A stretch of 64,000 nucleotides of DNA from assembly GCA_025200525.1 (NCBI GenBank), contig CM045762.1, positions 92,260,717-92,324,716 on the forward strand, read 5' to 3'. The first letter of the stretch is position 1, and every line of letters begins with the position of its first letter. The notes beneath the pieces are model-generated. The model ran no database searches. It saw only the letters and a program-made list of their open reading frames with translations, and was not told where the DNA came from. Origin of the DNA: Camellia lanceoleosa. Lineage: Eukaryota > Streptophyta > Magnoliopsida > Ericales > Theaceae. The translations under genes and the position numbers were made by a program. This document shows positions 22,984 to 33,899 of the stretch, in pieces.

Positions 22984-23687
22984 TCACTTTAAAACACGTC
23001 TATCCGATCATCCCCCCGGACGTCCGTCCGGTTAACCGAAATAGTGTTCGGTTTTTATTTATTTATTTATTTATTTATTTTTTATTTTTTTTGCACATGT
23101 TATTTTTATATTTTAAATAAAAAATATTTTTTAAATTTTTTTATGAGCTTTGAATAGAATTTTAGGTTGTGTGTTGGGTTATAAGTTGTAAATTTTTGAA
23201 TCAAATATCATATATCACATCATTCATTTCAAACTCAATTTGAAACTCTTTTCAAAACTTATAATCAAACAAATTTTTCACACTCAAATCATTCCAAAAC
23301 TCACGAACTTAAATTCTAAAACTCTACCAAATGCTACCAAGGATTTTCTAGAGAAAATCTAGAAATGGATCACTGATCTTTTTGAGTTTGGTGATTGAAG
23401 ATGAAATATGGGTTTAGTGATTGAAGCTGAAGAGAAGGGTATAATTGTCTTGTTATATTTTAATTTTATCTTAATTTAAAAAGAAAAATAGACCCACTCT
23501 TGAACATGGCAAGTGTATTACAAATTATGTTAGTGTAGACGGAAAATATAACAGTTGCACTTTAGTCTCAAATCAAACCACAAAGTTATCAAACTACAAA
23601 GAAGATAAATGATTATTTTTAAATGATAGGAGGTAAAGTACAACTCGCCTAAATCGTAAAAACCGATTTTGCCCAAAAATAAAAAAA
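22984..23687. other. Intron 1 remnant with (ATTT)n
   Basis: A/T-rich, non-coding. An (ATTT)n-type microsatellite occurs at about 23055-23095. The part from 23160 to 23340 has MITE-like composition, but I could not define ends. Confidence 0.5.
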
Positions 23688-24047
23688 TAATGATAATGAT
23701 GATATATAACATAGCTATTGATTTATGATTGCATGTTACTGCAGTAAAGTGGACTATTCTATGTTAATTTAAATATTATTCAAAAATTAACCATAATGCC
23801 ATTATTTTGGTTCAACTTAAAACTGACGTCTCCTCCTAGTGATGTTGCATTCTATTTTATTTTATTTTTATTTCCCAGTGAATTGGGGTCTTAATCTTTG
23901 TTTTTAAAAAAATTTGTAGTTATTCTTGAGACAACATTGAAGTATGTGTCATCTCTGATAGATGCACTGATGAAGAGGAGGAAACCTTTTTTCAGATGCA
24001 TCCATAGGTTATGTTGATGGGGTTTGCTACGTCCTGGACACATTTGT
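23688..24047 (+). repeat. Left copy of a 360-bp host segment flanking the Tat element
   Basis: Matches 35962-36320 with roughly a dozen differences, from 'gatatataacatagctattg' to 'ctggacacatttgt'. It includes the end of intron 1 and the start of exon 2 of the ankyrin gene. The Tat element lies exactly between the two copies. Confidence 0.9.
23920..24047 (+). pseudogene. Partial second copy of ankyrin exon 2
   Basis: The acceptor TTTGTAG at 23919 is followed by codons for VILETTLKYVSSLIDA, joining in phase with exon 1. Downstream the frame for SIGYVDGVCYVLDTFV is shifted relative to this start, and the exon is cut by the Tat LTR at 24048. It is a non-functional duplicate of 36185 onward. Confidence 0.8.
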
Positions 24048-24941
24048 TGAGAGGGAAATTGGACGGTATGCAGTAGAACTCGATAACGCAGGTTGGTCAA
24101 AACTCACGGCGTCGAGCTGTGTTCTCAATTGGCGCGGCCGCCGACCTGTCATGTGCAGCCGAAGGGATTGGTCGATCAGGCGTGGATGGAGGTCCGACCG
24201 AGCTATGAATTGGAATGCATTCAGCCGGGTGCGTAGTGATGTGAAACAACCGAGCCAAGGGTAGCCCAGGCTAAACCAAGGACCGGCGAGAGATGGTGTG
24301 CCTTCACAAGAGTGGAGGTAGAGCGGTGAAAAGCCCACATGCCCTGCGACCGGTCGGCCGGGAGTGACCGGCCCTTCGCAGCTCGGTCGTGAGCATCGCA
24401 TTTTTGTCCCTCACCAAGGGACAGGTCGGCGATGCATTGCTCGGTTAAGTTGCTTGTGAGCGCAATACTCCACGTGGGATAGACCGGTCATGGCACTCCG
24501 GATAAATGTGCCACCTGGGCCAATGGTGTGAGGGAGAGGACGTCTGTTCCAAGCACGCGTCAATACCGTTGGGCAGTTCTGCGTGTACTGGTTGGAGGAC
24601 TAGGCCTTTACACGCGTAAGGTGGTGAGAGACGAGCACTGCCACCTGTCCAGGGAAGGACAGCAGAGGTGGTGCGCGTACGATCTTGGGGCTGCATGGCT
24701 AGCCTAGAAAAAGAAGGGAGAGATGAACGTTAGAGGTAAGCAATTTTGCGCCATCTGAAACACACTTTCTCTCTCTAATAGCCTCCTTTTTCCTCAAGTG
24801 ATCTGACTTGATCGTTGGAGGGTCTATCCGGCAAACCACTGCCGGGCAGCTCACCGTTTCTGTGTTGCCAGGTTAGATGCCGTCACGAGAAGCTTGGAGT
24901 CCAAGGATTACGGAAAGCAGAGGATATCTCACCCCCGTACA
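24048..24941 (+). repeat. Left LTR of the Tat element
   Basis: An 894-bp copy of the right LTR (35062-35961). Most of it aligns without gaps from 'cgataacgcaggttggtcaa' onward with scattered substitutions. The first ~40 bp are more diverged, with small indels. The TG...CA ends are visible. Confidence 0.88.
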
Positions 24942-24943
24942 AT

Positions 24944-24960
24944 TGGCGCCGTCTGTGGGA
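24944..24960 (+). other. Primer-binding site of the Tat element
   Basis: TGGCGCCGTCTGTGGGA lies 2 bases after the LTR end. A near-identical site (TGGCACCGTCTGTGGGA) lies at the same place in the second Tat element at 60794. I do not assign the tRNA with confidence. Confidence 0.75.
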
Positions 24961-25009
24961 ATCTCCTTGATACAGCACCCTTGTTCTTCGAGCTTCTTCG
25001 ACCATTTCC

Positions 25010-26479
25010 ATGGCCAACAACGACGTAACCCCGCTGTCCGCCGTCGATGGTATCACACCAGAGTCTGTCCAACGAAGAGAAGGCCCCCCGATTGTTCCAG
25101 CCATGGCGAGCTTAGAAACCTCTTCGCGAGGTGCGCGAGACAAACGCGGGAGGAGCACTGATCGCTCGAAGTGTCCTGGGGGCCATCGGCGGCGGGGGGA
25201 ATCCCGTACGCAGCGCCTAGAGCACAAACTCAAAGACCAAGACGCCCTCATTCGCAAGATGGCGGCAGAGGTGGAGATGCTGAAACGCCAGATTAAGGAG
25301 AAGGGTGTTGCTGGAGAGGGCAACCTCAGTGAGCGCACCCCGTCCCCGCATTCTGGCAGTTGCCGCCAGGGGAGTACCCATTCTCTCTCCATCACTAGGA
25401 ACTATGGGGTTGGCGATTCTAAACCAAGATAGGGTAGATCCCTCAGTCGCGACAGCATCTACCGTCCCTCCCGCCCGTCGTCGATGTCGCGATACTCTGT
25501 CTCCACCCATTCCGGAGACCTCAGGGATGTGTTGGAGGAGAGAGCGCGCCGTCGAGAGGCTCAGAGAGTGCCGGCGTTGCAAAGGTTGAGCGTTCCAGTT
25601 CATTGTAGCGAAGAAGTGGTGATGCCGGCGCCCAGGGCGCTGGCCCCTGCGCTGGTGGACAAAGAGCTGGCAAGACTAACAGCCACACCGCTGTCTCTAG
25701 AGATCGAGAGCACACCACTCCCTGCTGGATTCTATCAGCCAAAGTTCACTTTGTACGACGGCAAGACGGATCCGTACATGCACGTGAGCCATTACCGGCA
25801 AGTAATGGCTGGCCACCGGCGCAAAAACGCCCTGATGTGCCTCATATTCCCAGCAAGCTTTAGAGAATTGGGTTTGAAGTGGTTCGAAAGGCTCCCGGAG
25901 GGGAGTATCGAGGGGTAGCAGCAACTAGCAGAAGCCTTCGTCACTAGATTCAAAACCAACACTCGAACACCGAAGGAGGTCAACCATCTCCTGGGCGTCA
26001 AGATGGAATCCGGAGGTTCATTGAAGGCATACAATGCGAGGTACTGGGAAACTTACAACGAGATCCTTGACTGCCCTACCAATCTGGCGATCACTCAATA
26101 CAAGCAGGGTCTCCCAGTTGGACATAGGCTGCAAGATTCGCTCACGATGCACCAACCCACCACTATGGAGTCCTTGATGCAGCGGATCAATGAGCACATT
26201 TGTGTGGAAGAGGATGCCGCCTCCGCGACCGAGAAGGATAATCCGATCGCGGTGGACATAAAGGTAGCAGGGAAATTTCACTTGGTCGGGCAGGAGGATA
26301 ACCTCCCAAAGGACTGGTCAAAAGATCAACGTCATGGCCTAAATCGCGACGACAGAAGCAAAGGTCGCAGAAACGACCGAGTTGATACTCCCCGTGACGC
26401 AGCGGAAGATGCCAAGAGAAAATTGAAGGCGCGGACTAGAATCACACGGTCTTTAAAATCCCTATCTACCGCATTTTGA
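25010..26479 (+). pseudogene. Tat gag, main part
   Basis: A single frame from the ATG at 25010, interrupted by TAG at 25430 and 25916 and ended by TGA at 26477. The N-terminus has a coiled-coil stretch (RTQRLEHKLKDQDALIRKMA). The gag core carries YQPKFTLYDGKTDPYMHVSH, LKWFERLPEGSI and, after the second stop, SLKAYNARYWETYNEI. It would form the virus-like particle. The stops make it non-functional. Confidence 0.82.
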
Positions 26480-26886
26480 GCGATATCCGAGGCGAGCCTT
26501 TTGTCCGCTGCCCGGCCAAGTTGGGGAGTGCGCAAAGAGGCTTCAATCCAAAATATCGCTGCACCTTCCATGAGGAACGGGGGCACCGCACAAAGGAATT
26601 AGTGGCAGCCGGGCATCTTGACCAATACGTAGATGGGGGTATGAAAGCCGTACCACCGGACGCACGAACCAACGGTCTAGCCACCTGAGCAGCAAAGGTG
26701 TAATCAACGTCATCCATGGCATCATTGAACTGACCAAGGTCAGCGAGCTGAGAGGGATGATCAAGAAGGCAGAGCACATGAGGGAAGTGCTCTCCGTTCA
26801 GCCCGCCGTGAAGAAGGGGAAGACCGAGGAGAAAGACGTCCTTACCTTTTCAAGCAAGGATTTGGAAAGGATCCAGATGCACAATG
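26476..26886 (+). pseudogene. Tat gag C-terminus with partial zinc knuckle
   Basis: In a shifted frame the sequence CTFHEERGHRTKE followed by LVAAGHLDQYVDG matches the knuckle region CAYH...GHPTQSCRALKAYLEDLVRQGHL of the second Tat element. About nine codons, including the last Cys of the C-x2-H-x4-H-x4-C knuckle, are deleted. VINVIHGI and ELRGMIKKAEH follow in another frame, leading towards the protease. Confidence 0.72.
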
Positions 26887-27235
26887 ACTAGGCGAGTTTG
26901 ACATCAAGAGAATCTTGATCGACTAGGCGAGTTTGGTCGAGATTATGTACTATGACGCCTTCAAGCAGATGAAGCTGGAGGACAAGGACTTGGCTCCTGC
27001 GACGTCTCCTTTGGTTGGATTCAATTCACAGCCAGAGTGGCCAGTGGGGAAGATCATATTGCCGGTCAAAGTGGGTTTAGTTGTGAAGCAGGTGGAATTC
27101 TGGGTGCTCAAGGTCCCATCTACTTACAACTTAATTTTGGGCACGGGCTGGTTGCACGCCATGCAAGCAGTAGCGTCGACTTACCATCAGGTTTTGCGTT
27201 TTCCAACGCCAACCGGACAAATAGAAAAGGTTTAG
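26887..27235 (+). pseudogene. Tat aspartic protease
   Basis: FDIKRILID-stop-ASLVEIMYYDAF corresponds to the family's active-site line, where D-x-G-S-S is expected. The TAG falls directly after the catalytic Asp and the Gly is lost. Downstream VPSTYNLILGTGWLHAMQAV is the conserved ILG motif. The word GACTAGGCGAGTTTG occurs twice 35 bp apart (26886 and 26921). Confidence 0.78.
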
Positions 27236-28378
27236 GGAGACCAGGTAATGGAAAAACAATGCTTCATTGCAGTAAATGGCAGCTGAGCAGCCAAGGGGTT
27301 CGTCCAAATAATTGAGGGACCCGAGGGAAAGGAGGTCCTTAAAGACGTAGGTAGAAAGGCCGAGGAAAAATCGGTCGAGGATTTGGTGGAAGTACGCATC
27401 GACGAGAACGACCCAACTAAGTTCTTCCTCTTGGGATCATCTTTGTCTAGCACCGAGCTGTTAGACTATGTCAACTTCTTGACTTCCAATTTGGAGGCTT
27501 TTGTGTGGACACCTTACGATATGCCTGGCATCGACCCGAGCTTCATTTGCCATCAGTTGAATGTCTTCCCTAATGCACGGCCAGTCATCCAAAGGACACG
27601 CCGCTCAGCCTTGCACCATGCCGAGGTAGTGGCCGAGGTAGTGAAGAACCTATTGGAAGCTGGAGCCATAGAAGAGGTGTAATACCCTCGGTGGATATCC
27701 AATATGGTGGTGGTTCCAAAGAAGAATGATAAATGGCGAGTCTGCGTTGACTACAAGACGGTCAACCGTGCTTGCCCAAAGGATAGCTTCCCCCTCCCTC
27801 GAATTGACCAGCTGGTGGACTTAACCGCTGGCCATCAGAGGTTTAGCTTCCTGGATGCGTGTCGCGGCTACCACCAGATAGCCATGTATAAACCGGACCG
27901 AGAGATCACATCGTTCACTACTCCCAGAGGGTTGTATTGCTATAAAGTCATGCCGTTCGGGCTGAAAAATGCCGGCGCGACTTTTCAAGGGATGGTGACA
28001 AAGATGTTCGCTCCACTGTTGGGCCGCACCATGGAGGCCTACATTGACGATATGGTGGTGAAGAGTAAGGAGAAATCTCGGCACCTCTCCGACCTGGCAG
28101 AGATGTTCGCTATACTTAAACGCCACAAGCTTCATCTGAATGTCTCCAAATGCGCCTTCGGAGTCGGCACCGAGAAGTTTCTGGGTTTTCTGGTCACAAA
28201 CCGAGGGATTGTAGCCGACCCATCACAGATCAAGGCTATACAAGACCTGGAGTGCCCAAACTCCACGAAGGACATGCAACATCTTGCAGGGATGGCCGCC
28301 GCACTGAACAGATTTATCAGCCGGTCTTCAGATCGTTACAGGCCATTCTTCAAAACTTTGAAGACCAAGTTCTTCTAG
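27236..28378 (+). pseudogene. Tat reverse transcriptase
   Basis: RT motifs in order: [69 protein letters not shown] and the intact catalytic box [30 protein letters not shown] and the thumb follow. A TAA at 27680-27682 breaks the N-terminal part, and a TAG at 28376-28378 replaces a Trp in the F-W-x-x-x-C motif. Confidence 0.88.
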
Positions 28379-29023
28379 GATGACGAATGTGACCGTGCAC
28401 TGGCAGACTTAAAAGTGTACCTCTCCTCAGCCCCTATCTTAGTCACGCTTCGACCGGGCAAAGAATTGTATCTCTATTTGGCAGTCTCTGAACATGCGGT
28501 GAGCGCCGTCATAGTCCGTGCTGAAGGCATCCAGCACCTGCCCATTTTCTATGTAAGCAAGACTCTGCTCCTGGTCAAGACGAGATATCTTCTGCTGGAA
28601 AAATTAGCGATGGCGCTGATGATGGCGTCAAGAAAGCTGGCACACTATTTTCATGCCCATACAATAGTTGTGCTAACCGAGTTTCCACTCAAGGTGCTCT
28701 TTGAAAAGGCAGACTTTACCGGGAGAATTTTGAAATAGGCCGTGGAATTGGGACAGTACGACATCAAGTTCCGCCCGCGCACCGCAATCAAGGCTCAAGC
28801 TCTCGCAGACTTTGTGGCGGAGTTCACCCCTGGAACGCATCCAGTTTGCCCGGTTGATTTGGCTAGTGCGGATTTAGCACAGCCCGCGGATCAGGCAATG
28901 GAGACAAGTGTTGGCTCGCAAGTGAAAGAAGGGCAAATGGTGGCCCAGGCGAGCCGAGTAACCTCGGAAGACGGACTCGGCGACGACAAGGAAAGAAACG
29001 AGAATGGTGATCGAGAGACTTGA
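28379..29023 (+). pseudogene. Tat first (gypsy-type) RNase H, catalytically degenerate
   Basis: After the TAG, LADLKVYLSSAPIL leads into the RNase H fold. The position of the first catalytic Asp (C-D-A-S in other gypsy elements) reads LYLYLAVSEHAVSAV, so the Asp is missing. The same is true of the second Tat element here, so it is a lineage trait. A TAG at 28736-28738 replaces Trp in GRI-x-K-W; RPRTAIKAQALADFVAEFTP marks the linker to the next domain, and a TGA ends the frame at 29021-29023. Confidence 0.84.
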
Positions 29024-29044
29024 ACCGAGAAGCTCCCAAAACCC

Positions 29045-29463
29045 TTGATTCTTTGGAAGTCGTTCATTGGTGAGATGTGGAAGCTCTTCGTCGATGGGGC
29101 ATCCAACAGGCACGGGGCCGGGCTGGGTATCGTTCTGACTTCTCCGGACGGGCTGATTATTGAGCAGGCAATTACGCTCGATTTCCCTGCATCTAACAAC
29201 GAGGCGGAGTATAAAGCCCTCATTGCCGGGGTAAGAAGCGCACTGAAAATGAAAGCATCAGCCCTTATGGTGTTCAGCGATTCCAAGCTGGTGGTCAATC
29301 AGGTCTCAGGGGAGTATAAGGCAAGGGATGAAAGAATGGCCAAGTATCAGGCCCTGGTGCGCGCAAAAATCAAGAAGTTCGACGCCATAAGGATGGAATA
29401 GATCAACCGCGAGGAAAACAACACGGCTGATGAATTGGCCGGACTCGCTTCGAACATGACTTT
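29045..29463 (+). pseudogene. Tat second (archaeal-type) RNase H
   Basis: Catalytic residues are visible in order: Asp in [15 protein letters not shown], Glu in [13 protein letters not shown], Asp in [16 protein letters not shown] and Asp in TADELAGLAS. This extra RNase H, similar to plant/archaeal RNase HI, marks Tat elements and is thought to have replaced the degenerate first domain. A TAG at 29399-29401 stands where the other Tat copy has Gln. Confidence 0.86.
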
Positions 29464-29474
29464 TTCCTAACCCC

Positions 29475-30789
29475 TTGATGATAGAATTCTTACCTCGACC
29501 AAGTATTGAGGAACCAGAAGCGACTGAGGTACTCTGCACCGACTTGGGTCCTTCCCGGATGGATCCCATCATCGCCTTCCTAAAAGATAGGGTTCTACCG
29601 GAAGAAAAAAAGGTGGCCAACAAGATCCGGGCCAAGTTAGAGCGGTTTTGGCTCTCCCCTTCCGGAGCCTTGTATAAGAAGTATTTTACCAGGCCATATC
29701 TGAAGTGTGTCCACCCCGCCAAGGTGGAAGTTTTTCTCTATGAGATCCATGAAGGCATCTGCAGCTGACCATCTTTGAAGCGGATCTTTGGCTTACCGAG
29801 TAATTTCCCAGGGTTATTGGTGGCCATGCATGCAGGTGGACGCGCATAAATACGTTCGTAGGTGTGAAAAGTGTCAGAAGTTCGCTCACCAGATCCGCCA
29901 GCCAGCTAGAGAATTGCTCCCCCTTACAAGTCCTTGGCTGTTCGCGCTTTGGGGGTTGGATATTGTTGGACCGCTCCCAGCAGCACCGGGTAATCGCAAA
30001 TTCTTCATTGCTGCCACTGACTACTTCACCAAGTGGGTTGAGGCAGAGCCACTGGCGACCATAAAGGAAAAGGATGTGAAGAAGTTTGTCTGGCAAAATG
30101 TTATCACCCGCTTCGGCATACCAAAGGCCCTCATCTCAGATAACGGCACCCAGTTCGATGGGAAACTCTTTCGCGAATTTTGCAAAAAGCTGAAGATCGA
30201 ATTCTACAATTCAACGCCGGCCTATCCTCAGTCAAATGGTCAAGCCGAGGCCTCAAACAAGACCATCCTGGACGGGCTGAAGAAGTGGCTTGAGAAGGCC
30301 AAAGGGAAGCGGACTGAAGAACTCCCTAATGTCTTGTGGGCGCGACTACGCCAAGATTCGGCCGAGGAGACTCCGTTTGCCTTGGCCTATGGCATGGAAG
30401 CCGTTATCCCACTGGAAATTGGCATGCCAACCATCCGGTCTGAAAGCTTCCAGCCAGATTTGAACAATGAAGCAGTAGCATTGGAGCTAGACCTCACCGA
30501 GGAGAGAAGGGAACGGGCACTAATCCACATAGCGACCTATCAACAAGAACTCTCCAAGAAATAAAACAAGGCTGTGCACCCCAAGCTGTTCAAGATCGAG
30601 GACTGGGTCCTAAGAAAAGTGTTAGGCAACACGGTGGTCCCAGGCGAAGGAAAGCTCGGTGCAAATTGGGAAGGGCCATACAAGGTGACTGGTCTTGCTG
30701 GCAAAGGGGCATACCATCCGAAAGATTTAGATGGCAAAGCTGTCCCCAGATCGTGGAATGTAGCCAACCTTAAGATCTTTTACTTTTAA
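29475..30789 (+). pseudogene. Tat integrase
   Basis: RPYLKCVHPAKVEVFLYEIH leads to the zinc domain, which is frame-shifted near 29765 (HEGIC in one frame, YRVISQGYWWPCMQ and RRCEKCQKF in another). The core has Asp in GLDIVGPLPAAPG, Asp in LISDNGTQFDG and Glu in SNGQAEASNKTI. A TAA at 30562 precedes the C-terminal segment DWVLRKVLGNT...GANWEGPYKV. No chromodomain is present. Confidence 0.87.
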
Positions 30790-30899
30790 GATGTAATTTC
30801 TTTTATTGCATAGCTTTCTAGACCTTAGCCTTTTGGCATTTGATGTAAGTATAGCACTGCTTTTTGTAATAAAAAATAGCCTTCTTGTTGTTTTGTATT

Positions 30900-31510
30900 A
30901 CATCTTTCTGAGCGATGACACCGCAAGGATGCAAGGCCACTATGGATGCCAAGGGCAAAGAGACAGACCTGAATGCGACCGGACTGATTTTCACTCGCCG
31001 GTATGTAAGCGATGCAAAGCAGTTGGTGGTAAGCTCTAGCGACGTGATTGGCGTATGGCCCAATTCACGTAAGAACCGAGCTGGTTTTTGCTCGCCCAAT
31101 TGGGATGTTGGTGTCATGACCAACTTACGTGAAATATCGGAGTTTAACCCAATGTAAGGCCGAGCTGATTTTGCCCGGCCGGAAAGAAATGTTGGCATTT
31201 TGCCCAACTAATAATAGCCGAGCTGACTTTGCTCGGCCAAGCAATATGTTGGCGCCTTGTCCAACTTACAAGAAGCCGAGCTGACTTTGCTCGGAGAAAA
31301 GAAGTATTGACATTCTGTCCAACTCCAAGGCCAAGCTGATTTTGCTCGGCCATGTCAGAATATTGGTGTTTTGTCCAATATACAGGCTGAGCTGGTTTTG
31401 CTCAGCCGAAGCGAAATGATTGTGATTTGTCCAACTTTCTTTAGGTCGAGCTGATTTTTGCTCGGCCGAATAAAATTTTTTGTATTCGTTCGAAAAATCA
31501 AAGAACCGAG
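30900..31510 (+). repeat. Spacer minisatellite with ~60-bp units
   Basis: About seven diverged units between 31060 and 31480, each with GCCGAGCTGA(C/T)TTTGCTCGGCC, then 'atgttgg', then 'tgtccaactta'. The core is an inverted repeat (GCCGAGC...GCTCGGC), so each unit could fold. The AGCTCGG word continues in the 3' region up to the right LTR. Confidence 0.85.
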
Positions 31511-31787
31511 CTACCAGTTGGTTCGCAAACATTTAAGTTGAAGAAATTCTGATAAGCTAGGGATATTGCGCGGCATAGCCGACGTACTAGTTGTGATGCA
31601 TTAAAGTTCGAATGAAGAAATTTTGCACATACAAACCGAACAGAAATGGAAGACAAACGTGCAAAAAGCCCAAATTTCATTGATTGAGGAAATGCATTAC
31701 AAGTGGGGGGGCCTAGTCCAGCTACATTCAAAAAAAGAAAGAAAAGAAACATGAAAAACAAAGTAAGGAAAATAGAAGACAACATCT

Positions 31788-33871
31788 TCAGTCCAACACG
31801 AGGTCAACCGTTTGCTCGGCGACTTCCATAGTTTGCTCGGCGACCACCGCAGTGTGCTCAGGCAAGCCATCTTCTGCCTCATCGCCAGCACCCTCCACCG
31901 CGGCAACCTCCCGATCGGCCACTTGATCTTCCGCATCTTGAGATGCTTCAGGAGTAGTTTGTTTCGGTGTTGAGCTTGCCGGGCCTTTCCTTTCTGGCCC
32001 CCTCAATGAGCCTCTTCTGTGCGGCGGTCTCATAAGCCTGCATGTAGTACGGTATGAAGGCGGCAGGCGGGTTCTGGAACATTTCAGCGTCTTGACCAAG
32101 GCCAACTTTTTCCACGGCAGCTTTCCAACCGCACTGGAAAAATATGTCCTTGGTCGCCTACACTTGCCATTCATATGTTTTCTCCGCTTGGGTGTAGCCC
32201 CTGTCCTCAGCGCCGTCAACCGCCTTTTTCTTTCTCGGCGTCAGCTTTCCTCAGCTCGGCGAGATACCGGGCCTTCGTTGACTTCACGGCCCGCTACTTG
32301 TCAGCTTCAGCTCGGTAAACCTTCTGGCTCAGGTCATCTCGCTAGACCACAATAGCCACCTGCGCAGCCTTAAGCTTCTCTATCTCGGCCTCTTAGGACT
32401 TGTTCTCGGTAATTGCATCAGCGGACTCTACGACGGTGATCATGCGCTCGTGGGAGATAGTTCTTTTCTTGACCGCAAACAAGCAAAAGATTGTCAGTAT
32501 TAAGGAAACCGAGCAAAAATCGGGCTATAACTTGGAAAAAAAAAAAAAGAGAGTGACAATTTACCAGCACTATGGATTTCGCTGTCGAGCGGAGGACCTT
32601 CAGGTCAGAAAGCTCGTCATGTTTTTTCATATCGGCGGGCAAGATCAACCCCTTGGTCATGTTAAAACCGAGTGAGTAGTCCTTGTCCGCGTAGACCAAG
32701 TCTGCTGCAGAAATAGCACGGCCCTTGTATTTAAATTCTGGCGACTAGACCGGGGGGGCACTTGGGCTCTTTGATGGCCCGCTGATTTGTTGTTCGGTCT
32801 GGTCCCCAAGATCTGTCGAAGTCTGCTCGGTGGACTCCTCGTCCACCAGGTGTTGACTGGTCAGATCCTTCCTTGGCCTCTTCTTCGGCCGGCCGGTTGG
32901 TTGTTCGCTGGCCAGAGCCAGCACGGCACCTTCTTTCTGCCCGACGGGAGTTGAAGATGTTCCCCCGGTCGCCTCCGGTTGTTGGGACTCGCATTCCTCG
33001 CCGGTGATCATAGACTTGATTGCCCGAATTTTCGCCATTTCTTGCTCGGCGGTGAGAGGAACGAGTCTGATTGGCAGAAGATTTGGGTTAGGTTCTAGGG
33101 ATGGAGCACGAAGGAACTCGGTGACCCGGCTTTTGCGAGGCGCCCTGTAGGTGTAAGTCGGTTCAAAGCCGAACAGCTTTGATGATTCTCTTTCTTCTTC
33201 CAGATGACGCAGTAAGACGCGTATGGCCTCTTGGTTAGCCCGGCAGTAGTCTTCTGCTAGGTGCTTGTAATCTGCAAAAAGAGGAAAAGTGTTAGATCGG
33301 TATAAAGAGAAACTGATGCAGAAAGAAGATAGTGCGGTTAGCTAAGCTACTCACCAGCACTGCCAAAATCCTTCCTAATGTACCAGCCCGGTATGGGCGC
33401 CTCGGTGTCCTCGTAATTACCGGACATCCACAAGAAGTCGTCGTCATTGGTCTCCTTGTCCGGGTTGCCCTCGATGAGTGTTGCTCGGCCTTTCTTTACC
33501 TTTAGGTACCAGCAAAACCCACATTTATTTTTACTAAGGCTGTACTAATGAAATATTTCAGCAAGATCGAGATTCAGACCGAGCCTCCTATTCAGCTCGG
33601 CGACACCGTTTATTATTTTGTACGTGTTGTTCGAGACTTGGATCGGACAAAGCCTTTTCTGCCTCAAAAATTCGCAGATCAAGGGTTGGACCGGGAAGCG
33701 AAGCCCTCCCTCCACTATTGATACAACCGTGAAGGGGCACCAGTCCAGGTCTCCCCAAGGGGTATCTCCCTTCTTAGCAAGCTCTAAGACGACATCGTCT
33801 GGAATATTGTACTCCCTACGAAATTCGACTAGTGCACCAGGCGAGCTCACCATAAATTGGTACTTCCCCAT
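31788..33871 (-). pseudogene. Antisense ORF of the Tat element (putative gypsy-type transposase family)
   Basis: Read on the minus strand from the ATG at 33871. The first exon includes SSPGALVEFRREYNIPDDVV, CPFTVVSIVEGGLRFPVQPL and VAELNRRLGLNLDL, matching the plant 'putative gypsy-type transposase' domain that Tat elements carry antisense downstream of integrase. One TAG (33545-33547) interrupts the frame, which continues to a consensus GT donor at 33354; the intron is 33272-33354 with acceptor TTTTTGCAG. The frame is kept across the splice (IRKDFGSA|DYKHLAEDYCRA). The next exon holds a basic stretch (GRPKKRPRK), suggestive of nuclear targeting, and a TAG near 32746. A second intron (about 32480-32566) and a Lys/Glu-rich tail with several stops follow. 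Function unknown; the exact 3' end is uncertain. Confidence 0.72.
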
Positions 33872-33899
33872 CTATCTCGGTTTTATTTGGTGACTTAAT

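Noticed and set aside
24877..25009. Earlier gag start at 24877
   Set aside because: That ATG overlaps the LTR end and PBS; the ATG at 25010 is downstream of the PBS and opens the frame shared with the rest of gag.
25217..25603. Minus-strand open frames opposite the Tat gag
   Set aside because: They shadow the GC-rich gag coding strand, with no family signature.
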